In this document: piece by piece, positions 13,801 to 24,967 of the stretch
How the letters are laid out: each line of letters opens with the position of its first letter
Numbering within the stretch: the first letter of the stretch is position 1
NCBI GenBank assembly: GCA_964017155.1
Contig: OZ024865.1
Location: forward strand, 34,618,938 to 34,682,937
Direction of reading: 5' to 3'
DNA: 64,000 nt
Origin: Oasisia sp. SBJ-2009
Lineage: Eukaryota; Annelida; Polychaeta; Sabellida; Siboglinidae
Made by a program: the position numbers and the translations under genes
Notes under the pieces: model-generated
What the model was told of the DNA's origin: nothing
The model's database searches: none
The model's input: only the letters and a program-made list of their open reading frames with translations

Positions 13801-15668
13801 TGGACGCCAAGATCAACAGCGTGCTATCCCTGTGTCACGACCAGGTCATCCTGAACGCAGTCCACAGCATCATCCAGAACATGATCGCCTGTGAGGAGGC
13901 CTCGCAGCAACAGCTGTCATACCTGCAGAGTGAGTGGTCGTCTATAGCAGTAAAGTAAAAAAGTAAAAGGCAGTTCTTATATAGCGCAGTATCCAGTCCT
14001 CAGGACTGTTCAAAGCGCTTTACACTTTACTTCCCTGACAGACCTGTTCAATCAGACACCATCTCGGCTTCTCTGGGAAGCATCCAGCCTATGCTACAAT
14101 TAATGCGCGAAGGCTGCTCGTACACATATCCACCACTGTCTATAGCCAGATACTCATTTATTCAGCTGAGTGAAATGGAGCAATGTAGAGTGAAAAAACT
14201 TGCCCAAGGTTTTAACACCGCAGCCAGGATTCGAACCCGGGTTCTCGAAGTCGAGAGTCCAAAGCTCTACCCCTGAGCCACTGCGCTCTATGCAGCACGT
14301 GGAGAGGGCTCAGAGGATAAGATAAAGAGCTCTTAAGGAAAATTCATTATTAAACTAGATTCACTGTTAAATTTCAAAAACAATTTTAAAAATCCGTTGC
14401 AAAAAATACACAGGGTGGTCAATGCCAGGGTGCTTGCCAACCGCAGAGGTTCTTTTACGTCCCAAGTTAAGACAGTGCTGATATCAACATTATCTCGGGG
14501 TCAAAGGGGATGTAAAATCTCGTACTGTGAGGGCCTTGGTTTTATATTAAATATACCCTTGGTGTTGACAAAAGCCTGCCCTGATGAGCTAATATCAGGT
14601 TCCCTTGTGTCACATTTTAAGTCTCTCAGAAATGTTATTAGAATCTAACCCTTTGCACTTGATTATCTCACCTTTTTCCATTGTAGGTATTGGATTTGGA
14701 GGGTTGTGGCGATTTGCTGGTCCGTTCACCAAGGTACTTCAGTTCTATGTTATTGTATTTAACATGTCTAATGTGTATGCATTTTTAAGAAGCTTTATAT
14801 GTAACAATGTAGTTTGTTTAATTACCAACTTATGAAGTCATCAAAGTAATTCCTCCAAATTACACATATTACATATCAATTAATTTTACCTGTTACAATA
14901 AAATAAAGTGTTCACCAACACATTAGACTCCATATTTGTCAATGCCAAAGATTCTAAAATGTTCTGTACATAAAAATATTGACACATTTTTGAATTTAAA
15001 CCCACAAAATTGTTTTTATTTTATTCTGTTCAGGTAATCATGAGCCACTGCAAAACATAGAAATGGGGCCAAACAAATCGACATATCTACCAGCGTGATT
15101 GAGTAGTTATCTTCTGCATTGTACAATTGAATATTTTACTTTGAACTTTTTTCTTTACAAATTCCATTTAAAGCATGTCCAAAAATTGTGACACATTAAT
15201 GCTTAGCACCACAACCCAAAACTTATATTTAACGAGACTTACCAGCATACGTGTGACACGTTCACGTGACCTTCATCCCGTGACCTTGACCTCCTTTTTT
15301 TTTAGACGGCCCAGAACCAGGACAATGCCGAGTTGTTCGTCAACTGCTTGGAGGCAATGGTGGAGACCTGTCTCCCTGGCGACGACCTTGATGTGCAGAA
15401 TCCATACCCGAGTTCGCTTGGCATCGTGTCGAATCTCGTCATGTCATCGTCGATGTCGAGCTTGAGCGTCGGCAGTGTCCATTCGCCGACCGACAAAGAT
15501 TCAGTGAGTGAGCTGAATGTCGCGGCAGTGTCGTCAGTGACGGCATGCGGCAGTGGCACGAGAATAAGAGCGGGAGCGTCGACACTGGTGCAGGTAAAAC
15601 ACCGCATCGGCAGTCTGAAACGGCGGAACAGTCACAAGAAAACACCGCCGGATCCGCCTAGTGAGTGA
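431..15668 (+). CDS. NF1: Neurofibromin, C-terminal part (12 exons)
   Basis: Exons 431-607, 1464-1544, 1984-2124, 2805-2931, 8025-8112, 8732-8775, 9082-9419, 10516-10788, 12931-13031, 13790-13929, 14687-14733 and 15306-15668 join in frame to 639 codons plus TGA. Neurofibromin is a cytosolic Ras GTPase-activating protein that switches off Ras; its GAP and Sec14-PH domains lie upstream, outside the window. This part is the conserved C-terminal HEAT/armadillo-like region and Ser-rich tail. The product aligns nearly continuously with vertebrate neurofibromin, with landmarks [58 protein letters not shown] and GLWRFAGPF, and it ends in a [12 protein letters not shown] basic tail like the vertebrate one. 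The region between [10 protein letters not shown] and the LLLTVL block is divergent and Pro/Ser-rich. Splice phases agree at every junction. The 5' end lies left of base 1. Introns hold several minisatellites and MITEs. Confidence 0.95.
1464..1544 (+). CDS. NF1: NF1 exon
   Basis: 27 codons between TAG acceptor and GTAAGT donor. It encodes ALES...[12 protein letters not shown], equivalent to vertebrate ALES...ALTKLQPLL. Confidence 0.93.
1764..1840. repeat. CA/CGCA microsatellite
   Basis: Mixed CACA and CGCA dinucleotide tract in an NF1 intron. Confidence 0.85.
1984..2124 (+). CDS. NF1: NF1 exon
   Basis: 47 codons, phase 0. It encodes [20 protein letters not shown] followed by NLHTLD, one of the best conserved stretches of neurofibromin. 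Confidence 0.96.
2805..2931 (+). CDS. NF1: NF1 exon
   Basis: Encodes [11 protein letters not shown] and [12 protein letters not shown], ending with one base of the Gly codon. The donor AAAG|GTGAGAG is the first element of a 4.7-kb G-rich repeat array. Confidence 0.96.
2932..7660. repeat. 4.7-kb G-rich minisatellite starting at an NF1 donor
   Basis: Two sub-arrays: 18-bp units of GGGTGGGAGAGTAGGGGA type up to about 4150, then interspersed 18- and 28-bp units of GAGAGTATGGGAGAGGGT with or without GGGAAAGGGT. It begins in the GTGAGAG of the donor. Some early units contain GGGTAAGTGAG, a stronger donor match than the real site. Runs of G could form quadruplexes on the + strand. Confidence 0.95.
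8025..8112 (+). CDS. NF1: NF1 exon
   Basis: Follows the large minisatellite. It encodes GFRHP...[12 protein letters not shown], matching vertebrate GYRHPSP...ARTVRILHTLL, and ends in phase 2 at CG|GTACGG. Confidence 0.93.
8444..8660. mobile_element. Foldback element with roughly 100-bp inverted arms, Penelope-like
   Basis: Left and right arms are inverted copies: TTATTGTAGTATAATTTA matches TAAATTATACTACAATAA, and GTCATCTACGGGCC matches GGCCCGTAGATTAC. The arms contain GAAGAAGGCCCGTAG and GGTCGAAACGT, motifs typical of Penelope-like element ends. A direct repeat (GTGAGGGAAGTT) lies outside each arm, near 8434 and 8694. Confidence 0.7.
8566..8612 (+). ncRNA. Hammerhead-ribozyme-like motif in the foldback arm
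   Basis: Possible stem I AGTAC/GTACT, then GTGAAGA in place of CUGANGA, stem II CCCGTA-loop-TACGGG, GAA, ACGTC (a GUC cleavage triplet). The C3 to G change would probably impair activity. A more decayed inverted copy lies in the left arm. Confidence 0.35.
8732..8775 (+). CDS. NF1: NF1 exon (44 nt)
   Basis: Small exon giving [15 protein letters not shown], matching vertebrate CDKFEVNTQSVAYLA. The phases (1 in, 1 out) fit both neighbours. Confidence 0.93.
9082..9419 (+). CDS. NF1: NF1 exon, Pro/Ser-rich
   Basis: Starts [18 protein letters not shown], then becomes low-complexity Pro/Ser/Ala sequence with [11 protein letters not shown], similar in style to vertebrate TRKSFDHL. The last 39 nt ([13 protein letters not shown]) and the donor GTGAGT are copied about ten times in the following intron. 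Confidence 0.93.
9381..10200. repeat. 77-bp minisatellite copying NF1 exon end and donor
   Basis: Each unit is the last 39 exon bases (from ATGTCTAAACACGTCAC to GGCATCACG) plus the first 38 intron bases starting GTGAGTACAGTC. About eleven donor copies at 77-bp steps: 9420, 9497, 9574, 9651 and onward to 10189. Confidence 0.95.
10348..10477 (+). mobile_element. 3' fragment of hAT-like MITE
   Basis: Matches the right end of the 12155-12598 element (GCTAATTATATGTACATCGC, then CAGGGAAAA and GGCAACCCTG). Ends just before the NF1 exon at 10516. Confidence 0.75.
10516..10788 (+). CDS. NF1: NF1 exon
   Basis: 91 codons. Variable basic Ser-rich half, then [16 protein letters not shown] and ALLLTVL, equivalent to vertebrate VSESNVLLDEEVLTD and ALLLTVL. 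A hAT-like fragment ends about 38 bp before the exon. Confidence 0.94.
10811..11348. mobile_element. TTAA-flanked palindromic MITE, copy 1
   Basis: Terminal inverted repeats AGGCATACTCCAGTCAGTGA and TCACTGACTGGAGTATCCCT, flanked by TTAA on both sides, as in piggyBac-type MITEs. The interior is a long imperfect palindrome including a hairpin CACCAGTGACGTAA/TTACGTCACTGGTG. It starts about 20 bp after the NF1 donor at 10789. Confidence 0.8.
11488..11960 (-). mobile_element. Penelope-like element 3' fragment
   Basis: Minus-strand open stretch (11890-11609) encodes [20 protein letters not shown] and [14 protein letters not shown], resembling the C-terminal GIY-YIG region of Penelope-like retroelements. 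The flanks CCGCTGATGGCGGCTGAAAC and AACTTGATGAACATTTTCA recur in the remnant at 54860-55060. Truncated; no reverse transcriptase seen. Confidence 0.65.
11551..11597 (-). ncRNA. Hammerhead-ribozyme-like motif in Penelope-like element
   Basis: Minus strand: exact core CTGAAGA (CUGANGA), stem-loop II with GCCGC/GCGGC, then GAA and ACGTT (a GUU cleavage triplet), with a stem I TCAGTTC/GAAGTGA pairing at 6 of 7 positions. Penelope-like elements are known to carry hammerhead motifs. Activity is untested. Confidence 0.45.
12155..12598 (+). mobile_element. hAT-like MITE with CAGGGTTGCCACT ends
   Basis: Starts CATGGTTGCCACTGGTCAGG and ends AGTGGCAACCCTG, inverted repeats of hAT style. The interior is full of GTCAGGGAAAAGTCAGG repeats near both ends. 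No clean 8-bp target duplication found. Confidence 0.65.
12931..13031 (+). CDS. NF1: NF1 exon
   Basis: Encodes [20 protein letters not shown] then [13 protein letters not shown], almost identical to vertebrates. Donor AT|GTAAGT leaves phase 2. Confidence 0.96.
13790..13929 (+). CDS. NF1: NF1 exon
   Basis: Encodes [15 protein letters not shown] and ends SYLQ, matching vertebrate HNLLDSKINTLLSLC and SYLQ. A tRNA-derived SINE starts within about 40 bp of its donor. Confidence 0.95.
13965..14290 (-). mobile_element. tRNA-derived SINE (family A), near full length
   Basis: On the minus strand it starts with a tRNA-like head, A box GTGGCTCAGGGGTAGAGC and B box GGTTCGAATCC, and ends with AAGCGCTTTGAACAGTCCTG and GCGCTATATAAGAACTG. 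In an NF1 intron. Confidence 0.8.
14687..14733 (+). CDS. NF1: NF1 exon (47 nt)
   Basis: Short exon encoding [16 protein letters not shown], matching vertebrate [16 protein letters not shown]. Confidence 0.95.
15306..15668 (+). CDS. NF1: NF1 terminal coding exon
   Basis: Acceptor is a T-run plus TTTAG. It encodes [12 protein letters not shown] and the Ser-rich tail with [15 protein letters not shown] and [17 protein letters not shown], then stop TGA at 15666-15668. A possible donor (CAGGTAAAA near 15594) is inside, but the reading frame continues into the conserved basic tail, so I treat it as unused. Confidence 0.94.
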   Translation, partial: TAQNQDNAELFVNCLEAMVETCLPGDDLDVQNPYPSSLGIVSNLVMSSSMSSLSVGSVHSPTDKDSVSELNVAAVSSVTACGSGTRIRAGASTLVQVKHRIGSLKRRNSHKKTPPDPPSE

Positions 15669-18600
15669 CGCGAGAACTAGTGGGCGTGTCGAAGTCACGA
15701 GTGATTAACTGTGTTAACGAGAAGATCCTGGAGAATTATGTAGTTGAAAACAGGTGAAGAACATAACGTTGTGTTGCCTGGTCATGTATGCGATGTTGAA
15801 AATAGTTTTATTGTGAAACAGTTGTAAGGAGCAGCAATGACATGACGGATAATGATGATGAAAAAACACTGGAAAAATATACTATTTTACATATTATCAG
15901 GTGTTTATGATTCAAGAACTTTTCAAAGCTTTGTCTCATTCGGGAGAATGTAATTTTGAGTTCATGATAATGCGATGATTGAATTACCAAAAAAATAAGT
16001 AAGGTAACACTAATGTTGATGATTGTATGATCGAGACAACCCTTCGATATGCTGCCAGTATTATGCTTTGAAGCATAACTAAACCAGTCGCTATTTGTAC
16101 ATAAGAGACAGGAGGCGTTCATGTAGTGTATTTCTGAATTAGTCAAAGTCGGTAGGCATAAGTATTTTTGCTAAATACGCTTGTTATCTTTCACACACTT
16201 ATATGTCGACGAAATGCATAAGCACCCCATACATGAGCCTGTTCAGCAAAACAATTTAATTTCTAAACCAATAATCCCATGTGTTATGAGTCGGTTTAAC
16301 ATTTTAGGGATGTGACAATTTGATTGTCACGTTCATTAGGTATTTTAAATTTTTGCCCAAGTTACATTGGTAGACAAATGCCTAATTAGGTTGGCTGAAC
16401 TATTTATATTTACTGTTATATGTTTGCCGATACACCCTGGCTTCTTAGCGCATCCATCAAATTGTTGATGACCTTTGCACTCTTGACCACAAGAATGCTG
16501 AATCGACTGGTTTTGTTGCGCCACTGAGATCGGATTCTTAGGATATTGGCGCCTTAGTAGTTACTTATTGATATATTTTATTTTATTATTCAAATGTGAG
16601 CATCTGTAACAAAACGTTTATGAGCTACCATTTTTCAGAGCAATTTCAGCAGATAAATAAATCTGTTTTAATTTAACTCTGTGTGAAATGTTTCCGTTAA
16701 AGACAAATATGCTAACGATGACATGTGATCTATTTGGCTAGTTATATTCTTGCTGCGTATGCTTTAGTTTATAAACGTTTTATGCAGCCGATATAAATTC
16801 TTGCCGCTGCCAACAAAAAAATGTTGTAATTTGTAAATTATTTCAGATGCTGATCTGCAGGTTAGTTTGACTGTACAATTACAAAAACTTGCTGATAATT
16901 ACAATGTTTACATCAGGATAGTTGAGCAAAAATACCCAAACAAACGTGTCACGGCAACACACACTGGACATGTGGCATTCAGAAGAAAACTATTTGTAAA
17001 ACAGACATATGATTGTATGGTCAGATGTTGTGTTGGCATATGTTTATATAGTGTATATATGAAGACTAGGTATTGTTAAGTTTATTACATTATAGTTGTT
17101 TGTTGATGTTAAGCTTTACAGATTTCACTTCAGCGGCATTGGATGTTGTTTATGGTGAAATATATATTATTATACATAGCTATTCTTATTACTGATGAAT
17201 AAACCAAGGTTTATTAATAAAACCTTTGCATACAGACAACTTTGATCCCCACCTCTGTCAATATGTCTTGTCTAAATTTATTTGATTCTTATCGATAATT
17301 AAATTATCATATTATTTACAAAACGGACGAAAGACATATTTTGAACTAAAGTTAACACTGAGCTCTCTGATTTCCTTCAATTTGTAACAAAACTAGTTGT
17401 TTACATTTTAATGCACAAAGTGTTTTAAAATAATGTTCACTCACTACAGATGCCAGTAATTTATTATAATTAATAGTAATAATTAATACAATTGATCTTT
17501 TTGCCTGATTGTGATGGCTATACAGATTAACCAAATTATTTCATACCTTTCTGGCGGTCCATTGCAGAATATATCTAAACACATTTTATGAGCAAGATCT
17601 ATCATTTTGTGTATACCATGGCAAAGATGTTTTGTTTTGTCTGCATTTGTTGACAGTGGTATAATATGTTTCAGTGTAGAACGTAAATCTGTATTTAATC
17701 AATGTTCAAGATAATATATAAATATCACTAATTGTAGTTCATCTTTACTCAGAATGCACTGTGGAACCTTCAAAAAGTACAAATATGAACATACAACAAG
17801 TCTGAATTAAGAAGTGCTGTTATATTCTCAGCAGAAACTGTTGATATAAAAATTGTGGCAGCACATTGTGAAAACGTTCGTGACAACAGTTTGAAGTCTG
17901 CAGTGCATTCTGGGTATGCAGTTGTGTTCGCTGGAAGAATTACCAAAATAAAAACCTGGTAGAGACATTTACAGATGGTTTCTCTGCAAAGTTGATCACT
18001 GTTAAAGAAATCTCTATGAAAATTAAAAAAATTATTAAAATAAGAATTTATGAAATGTGTTTCGGGTGTGCTATGTCTACTTCTGTTCACATTGAGGTGC
18101 CATCTATCTAACTGCATGTATATGATAGTCTTTCAAATCATTTAGCCTTATTTAATGAATAGCTTGCCGTAGTAGACATGCTTAACTATTATGCTTTGAA
18201 GTTGTGTCTGCGTTTGCGGTCCTGAATGAGTTACAGGAGGAACACGAGAAGTTTTGGGACATCCTATGTGGACAGTAGTGGCATTTACCAGTTGTTAACA
18301 TTACAAATGAAGCAAAGTTGCTAAATTTATGAAATTATATTTAGTATTTTACGCTTTTTAAAATGTGCTGGTTAAAATGTGCGCATTATGTCGGATTAAA
18401 TACAAAGTTTTTGGTAGGCATACAAATGCTGGGCTTGTTCATATATTATATATATTATATATATATTTATATATATATATCTATATATGAATGGCAGAAA
18501 AAATCGGTGGTTAGAATTTGCCAGTTGTGCTATTGTATTTACAATAATTAAAAATCACGTCATTGATTTTAATGCCAAAACTACCCTGGTAATTTGTGTA

Positions 18601-19000
18601 TATAAGTAAAGAATACATACTTCTATGTGTATTCTCTAAACAAGCTTATAACAAAAATATTATTGTTATTGTTACATGAACAGAATAATTCAATAGATTA
18701 AATATTTGTAATATTGAATTATTAATATATTTGAAATAGTATTAATTGTAAAATCAAATTATACTTGACAGAATCAAAGTTATATGGCCACAGATTTTTA
18801 GTGAAAGATTGGCTTTGGTTTTGAAGATACGTAAAAGAAATGATGGTTACTTTGTGGGGAGACGTGGGTTCTGTACAGAATGTTTAGGCCTGTTAAAAGT
18901 GGTTGCATCTGTTATTAAATAGAGTCTGCAATTGCGGGCTCTGAATGTGAATATTTTGTTGTTGGATGTTACAAATAAAATGTGGAAATGTGTTCTATTT
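15669..19000 (+). other. Likely NF1 3' untranslated region
   Basis: AT-rich sequence after the NF1 stop with no coding homology on either strand. AATAAA motifs occur at 16656, 17198, 17216 and 18974. A long 3' UTR is usual for NF1. The end is inferred, not shown. Confidence 0.45.
18974..18979 (+). terminator. Candidate poly(A) signal for NF1
   Basis: AATAAA followed within about 30 nt by GT/T-rich sequence (TGTTCTATTTGTGTTTTT), the usual layout of a cleavage site. Earlier AATAAA motifs could also be used. Confidence 0.35.
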
Positions 19001-19199
19001 GTGTTTTTACTCTCAATTCAGTCATTCACTTTGTGTACTGTAATATGCAGAATTTGCATACACATTTGAATTAAGTGGCAGGTGAACTTACAGATGCCAA
19101 GAGTAGGCTCAAGTTGGTGCTGTGCTGTACATGTTAGATCTTCAAAATGGTGCTTATGTTGATAACTCTATCATGTTTTGAGTGTAAAAGTAAGTAACA

Positions 19200-19300
19200 T
19201 AACACATTAGGACTCCTAAAAGTGCCTTACTCTTTGGCACACCCATTCAAACAAACACCATCTTGACTTCTCTGGGTAGCATTCAGCCATGACATTTGAG
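19200..19300 (-). mobile_element. SINE family A fragment
   Basis: Internal part only: ACACCATCTTGACTTCTCTG and GTAGCATTCAGCC match the 14070 and 59400 copies. Confidence 0.5.
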
Positions 19301-21119
19301 AGTACTACCTGTGGTGTGTAGAAGTGGTGTTGGTAAAATTTAAATCAGAATTATAGATTCAACAGCCAGTGTTGTCATTGGAGATCAGATACCGATTAAC
19401 AACGAAAGTGTATGTTTATTAGACCTGTACGTACAAATGAAAGACAAATCAAAACTACTGAGTTCAATGCATTTTTCAATACTTCTTGAAGTATCTCTAA
19501 TACTGTTACACAGGGATGATCTGTATGGCAATTATTTGCGATAACTTTCAAAGAAAACTGCAAGTCTGCAGCCGGCTAATGTGGTTGTAGAGATAATATC
19601 ATGGCAACTTACATTAGAATGAGAAGAGGAAGGCCCTACTGAGATGACGTTTGCATACCAGTGGGCACAGACATAACACCAGTCTTGGTACCCCGGGCAG
19701 ATCACCTTGCAAAATTATGAAAAATAACCCCGACTAATACCACCATTTGCTGCAGAATCTGGTTAATTTCTTTTCAGCCAACAGCTGCTCGTGTACCGAC
19801 CAGTGTTTGGAATGTAGAAGTAGTTATTTGAATACACTACCACTCAGTTGCTTAAGAGAAAGGTGAATAGGTAATTATATAATTGAAATGTCTAATAAAA
19901 AGATGTCTTTAAACACTTTATAAATATAGATATTCCAGATGCACAAATGTTCACAGGTAATTCATTCCTTAGTCGTGGTGATGCTGCACAAAGAAGTGCA
20001 GTTTTTAGTATTTCAAGACACCTGATCAGTGTAGCCGCAACATGACGTCAACAGACAGTGAAGGTGACAGGGAAGAGTAAGATGACAACGGGAATGGAAG
20101 GACCAGGATGGGGAGATTTACTGGGGTTGGGAGGGGAGAATAAAATGGGAGCTGGGTGGGGAGGCAGCAGTACTGGACACCAGAAAAAAACCAAAAAGGT
20201 CCAGTTTTTAGGCCAGCCTTATACAAGACTACAGAGATAAAGGCAATAATTCATTATAATACTCTGCTACTTTCCACCTCCTTTTGTAAAATCTCCTATG
20301 GACATCACTCTAACAACAACAAGGCTGTACAAATATTTTTAATACCGACATTGATGTCATATTCATAGTTGACACCAAATGACACACCACATGATGACAA
20401 ACTAAAACTTCTCTAGCATTTCCCTTCTTCAAGCAGTCCCAGACACTTTAAAATTCTGCAACCTTTTGCACCAGAGTTTTATTAAAGACCAACCAACTTT
20501 ACACAAACATCTTATTTACCCATCTACCACCTCCAATCCTCTTTTTACAGTCTTTTTCATAAAAGCTAACATGCACTCGCAAAATTCCCTCCTAGATCAA
20601 ATTCCCAATTTCTCATTGCTAGAATTCACTGTCTTTTTCATGTGACAACTTCAAGAATACACCATCTTCCAATGTTTCCCCAAGCAATACTTGAACACTG
20701 GATCGGAGTAAAAGCTTAAGTTTTTCCCCTTCAATTTGAAAAATTGGCACACAGACATTTACTTTCTCACAGTCACACGCATGCTCTGTTGAAAATCACC
20801 ATGACTGCTTACATCAGTTTAGGCCAGGAGGTAAGTTTTGGCACTACAACGTAATCATTTTATTTGCATTTCTATTTATTTTCTTAAAGCGTTCAATGAG
20901 ACCTTTATAAAGATATTATTTAGAGGTGTTATCACTCATAATAAAAAATTTTGTTTCTGAAAATCAGTGCGTTTGCAGCACTGTTGTTTTGTGAAATTCT
21001 AACTGAACAACTCATCTCTACCACTGCCAGACTCATGTAAAGTTCTAATCTCCATTTGGCAGTAGATTTATACACAAACTAATAACAATTTACACTGATC
21101 TAGATATACAGCTGTATCA

Positions 21120-21390
21120 GATCACTCATGTGTCACAATATGACATGTCAGATCAACCTCGTGTCATGTTATGACATGTCATCCTTGTGTCATGTTATGA
21201 CATGTCATCCTTGCGTCATGTTATAACATGTTATCATTGTGTCATGTTATGACACGTCAGATCATAACCCAGTGTCATCATGCTATGACACGTCAGATCA
21301 TCCCAGTGTCACCATGCTATGACATGTCAGATCATCCCAGTGTCACCATGCTATGACATGTCAGATCATCCCTGTGTCACTATTGGTTTC
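21120..21390. repeat. Degenerate tandem repeat with TGACATGTCA palindromes
   Basis: About ten units of 26-40 bp built on GTGTCATGTTATGACATGTC, each with a self-complementary TGACATGTCA or TGACACGTCA core. Confidence 0.8.
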
Positions 21391-24300
21391 GATCTTGCCC
21401 CTATATTGACAGCCAGTGATATAAATCCACAGTTCATCAAGTTGACATGTCAGTGTCAGGCAACACCACCATCAGAGTAATTCTTCTCAAACATTTCTCT
21501 CTCAATTTCAGCTTTTCTCTTAACATTTCAATATTGAACTATTTCAGATAACTACTACTAGATGGCAACACATTATTTCATATTCTCCAGGGGCCACTAA
21601 GGCCATGACGTCACAGTGTATTTGCACTGCCTGCTGCCACCTAGTGGCAGCCATCAGAAAACGCTACGGACAAATAGAAATAGACAGAGGAATGAATACA
21701 TTTAAAGACTTGCTAAAAACGTTGAACCACTTTACCAATGCCTACATTTGTACATTTTGTCTAATCAGAATTTAAATATCTTGACACATGTAAACTGGTA
21801 CATTTCCCTTTGTTGTCAATAGAGCACCACAGTGTCAGAAATACTCTCTAAACACCAGTGTTCAGTACAAATACTACACCACCTCTGTTGTGACTCTGAA
21901 TAGTCATGTGTCAAATTAATAGTTCCAAAAAATTACTGTTAAATTATTACATTAAACCAAATCTGTTTAACACAGAATAGATTAGCGTCGCTCTGCATAG
22001 AAATGGTTACATGAAGTTAGAAAATATGTTAAGCATAGCATAGTAATGACCACATATTGCAGGTAAAATAAATTGCTACAGTCATTTGTGAGAAACACAC
22101 TAAGGTAAACTGGCGCTAATCCGAATACTGGACCATAGTACTGTACACGTTAATTGATGTTTAATGTGTAATGGTTTTTTGTTATAATAATTATATAACT
22201 CAGCATGATACATCAAAAGGGGTGTTTAAAAAAACAAACAATTTTCATAAATATTTTCTGATCACTGGTCACATTATAATCAAAGTAAAAGGAACAAAGA
22301 AATCACTATCAGAGACTGTGATTTACATAAAGGAAAACAAAACAATAATTTTTACCTATGAACGAACCTACATGTTAATAAACCTGTTTGCAATTACTAC
22401 TACGAATATTATGCCAGTAGTTTACTAGAATAACCATGTTGAAGACACAACATTTATGTTGTATAACTTAAAACTGCTTTTGTTATTATTTATTTGTATT
22501 TTGATTGTTTTATTAATTTTGTAACGTTGCACACAAATTTATCTTCATGGGGTAAGTTTTATTGTGTTTATGCCATTTTCATAGGAAGGCTGACATTGAA
22601 AGTTTTAACTCTTCCGAGTTTTACACACTGGGAATATTAGTCTACTTTATATGTTGGCCATTTGTCTGTCAGCATTTGTAACATGTTCTCAGCTGATTAT
22701 GCATTTCTTCTGTTTCATGTACATAGTGGTATGTTTATAGTCATATAGACATTTAATATTGGCTAAATTTACTTTGTCACAGTAACCCACAAAACGATCA
22801 CAAAAAGAACGGTATAACACTATTTATTAGTTGTTTATTAGAATTTTCAAGATACTGGCACTATAAATGTGTTGCAATTATTGTTTTGAATAATTGTTTA
22901 TAAAAAATGATTTATAGTATAACAATGATTGTGATTCAAAGGAAATATGAGAAACTAAATGGGTATTTACATGTGTTGAGCAAATGTAGGAACCTTGTGC
23001 TTTGTAATTGACACACAATGCCTCTTTTAATATTGAACACTATTAGAATCATCCATTTTAGTGAACATCTTGGTGTAACAATGTCGACTGTAGTTGTAAT
23101 TTATATAAAAAAAATATTTCCCAAATACTGTAATAGCAATATGTTGCCTTTTGTATTAAATATTTCACAAACACTGTAACATCAATATGTTGTTTTGTTT
23201 CTTTTAGTAAAATACATTTAGAGAATGTGATTTCTTTGTTCCTTATAACATGAATGTTAACCAGACCGAAGCTGACAAAATTGTGACAGTTTATTTATGC
23301 CTGTGCCGATAGCTAATATGCAAAAGATGAAGACATTTGAATTGTATTTGTAATCCAATGTTTCTTTATGTATAGAGCAGGGGCAAAAGTGACATGATAT
23401 TGTTTATTGTGTTGTGTAACACCAACCTTTGGAACGACCCCTAAAATCATTCAAAATATAGAATTGATGAGACATGCATATGCGTGAATCGCTACATGCA
23501 TCGCTACAAGGAACACTTGCCTCAACAATTACTTCTACCACAACCGATAAATGCCCGAGTCCCAACCAACACTCAAATCTGTCTAACATTTAAATCGCTA
23601 AAAACACACATTTTCAATTCTCTTTTCCCATGTAAATTACTACAAGTTTGTTATTTATTTGCATTCACCAACTTGTAAATAACTGTAGCATTCGTCTGAA
23701 AATATCTTACATCTTTTTTGTATCTCCCTTGTAAACTTGCTGTAGCATGGGCAGTGATTATTTCTTGAAACGGTCGACCACATTTGAGAACTAATACAGG
23801 AAGAATACGAGAGTAATCTACACCACAAACAACAGAAAAACAAAGACTACATGATGCTCCCATTTATAGAAATTATTGCAACTTTGCTAGTTAGTTCACA
23901 TATTTGTCAGTTATGTTACACCACTGTCAGAATCATTACTCATAACAGCATAATATATTATTTTGGTCAATATTCATACCGCCACAAAATGTCGAACAAG
24001 TGCACTATTAGAACATTCCACCAATGTCACAATCATGTCTTGTGTTCACTGACCAATACAGTACTGGGAAAAGTAATCATCAAATACAATATAAATGATG
24101 TTATAAGTAAAATGTACAGTATGTAATAAGTAATAAGAATCAAATATAATCATGTGCAGTTCAACTGTGCAGTATATTCCAAATTACATGTAACAAATTA
24201 TTCAGTCAAGTAGAAATCATTGGAATTCTGGTCTTCAGTGTGACAATCAAAATTTAAGATGTCCATAAACTTGTTTACACATTTGGCACTGTGAATTATC

Positions 24301-24561
24301 GAACTGACATAAATAAAAGTAGATTGATAACTAGTTCTTTCTGCAGAAATGACATTAATTTCAGATTAGTTTAAAAAACACAAAAATCGTGTTGGCAATT
24401 GAAGTTGAACTAGAAAACGTACCACAGATTCAAAATGACATAAATGCACAAAATATGGCTACTGCAAATAAAAATGTATTGCAACTGATGAACCTGATTT
24501 TGGTTTACAGGGACCATTCCAATAAAATCGTGAACTCTTAAGGAAAATCCACCAAATCCAA

Positions 24562-24567
24562 TTTATT
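24562..24567 (-). terminator. Candidate poly(A) signal for TMEM120
   Basis: AATAAA on the minus strand about 257 nt after the TMEM120 stop, followed by GT-rich TTGGATTTGGTGGATTTT. Position and context fit a short 3' UTR; unproven. Confidence 0.4.
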
Positions 24568-24823
24568 GAATTTTTTAAATGTCAAAAGTATCATAGAAAG
24601 CACTATTTATCCAAAGCATCTCCGAAAGTACCCCGGTGGCGCACCCTGGAGTCTGTAATTTTCAGCAGAAAAATCACCGTAACGAAACCGATTTTGAAGA
24701 GAAACATCGCATTCATGAGGTCACATGTGTGTACACTAATGAACCAGTCCATGCAAGCGTGTTGTTTATTCTCAAAATGTAGACAGTCGTGTTGTGACAA
24801 TCGTGTGCCTTGACGAGGCCCAA

Positions 24824-24967
24824 TCACTCCGTCTTGTAGTTGAAGCGGTATTTGTTCTCGAGCATAAACCTCGACGCATGCTCCTTGATCTTCTGTCTGA
24901 GCACAGCCACGAGGGTGAGGGAGTTGCCCAGGAACAGCACGAAGAAGACGTAGCTCAGCACGTACAC
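24824..24967 (-). CDS. TMEM120: TMEM120 terminal exon
   Basis: Encodes [20 protein letters not shown] then a basic tail ([20 protein letters not shown]) and TGA at 24826-24824. The acceptor and first 17 exon bases are tandemly repeated upstream. Confidence 0.94.
   Translation of the reverse strand: MYVLSYVFFVLFLGNSLTLVAVLRQKIKEHASRFMLENKYRFNYKTE

Larger units (their letters stand above)
19001..24539. other. Intergenic region between NF1 and TMEM120
   Basis: No exon with recognisable homology on either strand; short ORFs are random-looking. Contains a SINE-like fragment near 19200-19300 and a degenerate palindromic tandem repeat at 21120-21390. The rest is AT-rich unique-looking sequence. 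The two flanking genes converge here. Confidence 0.6.
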
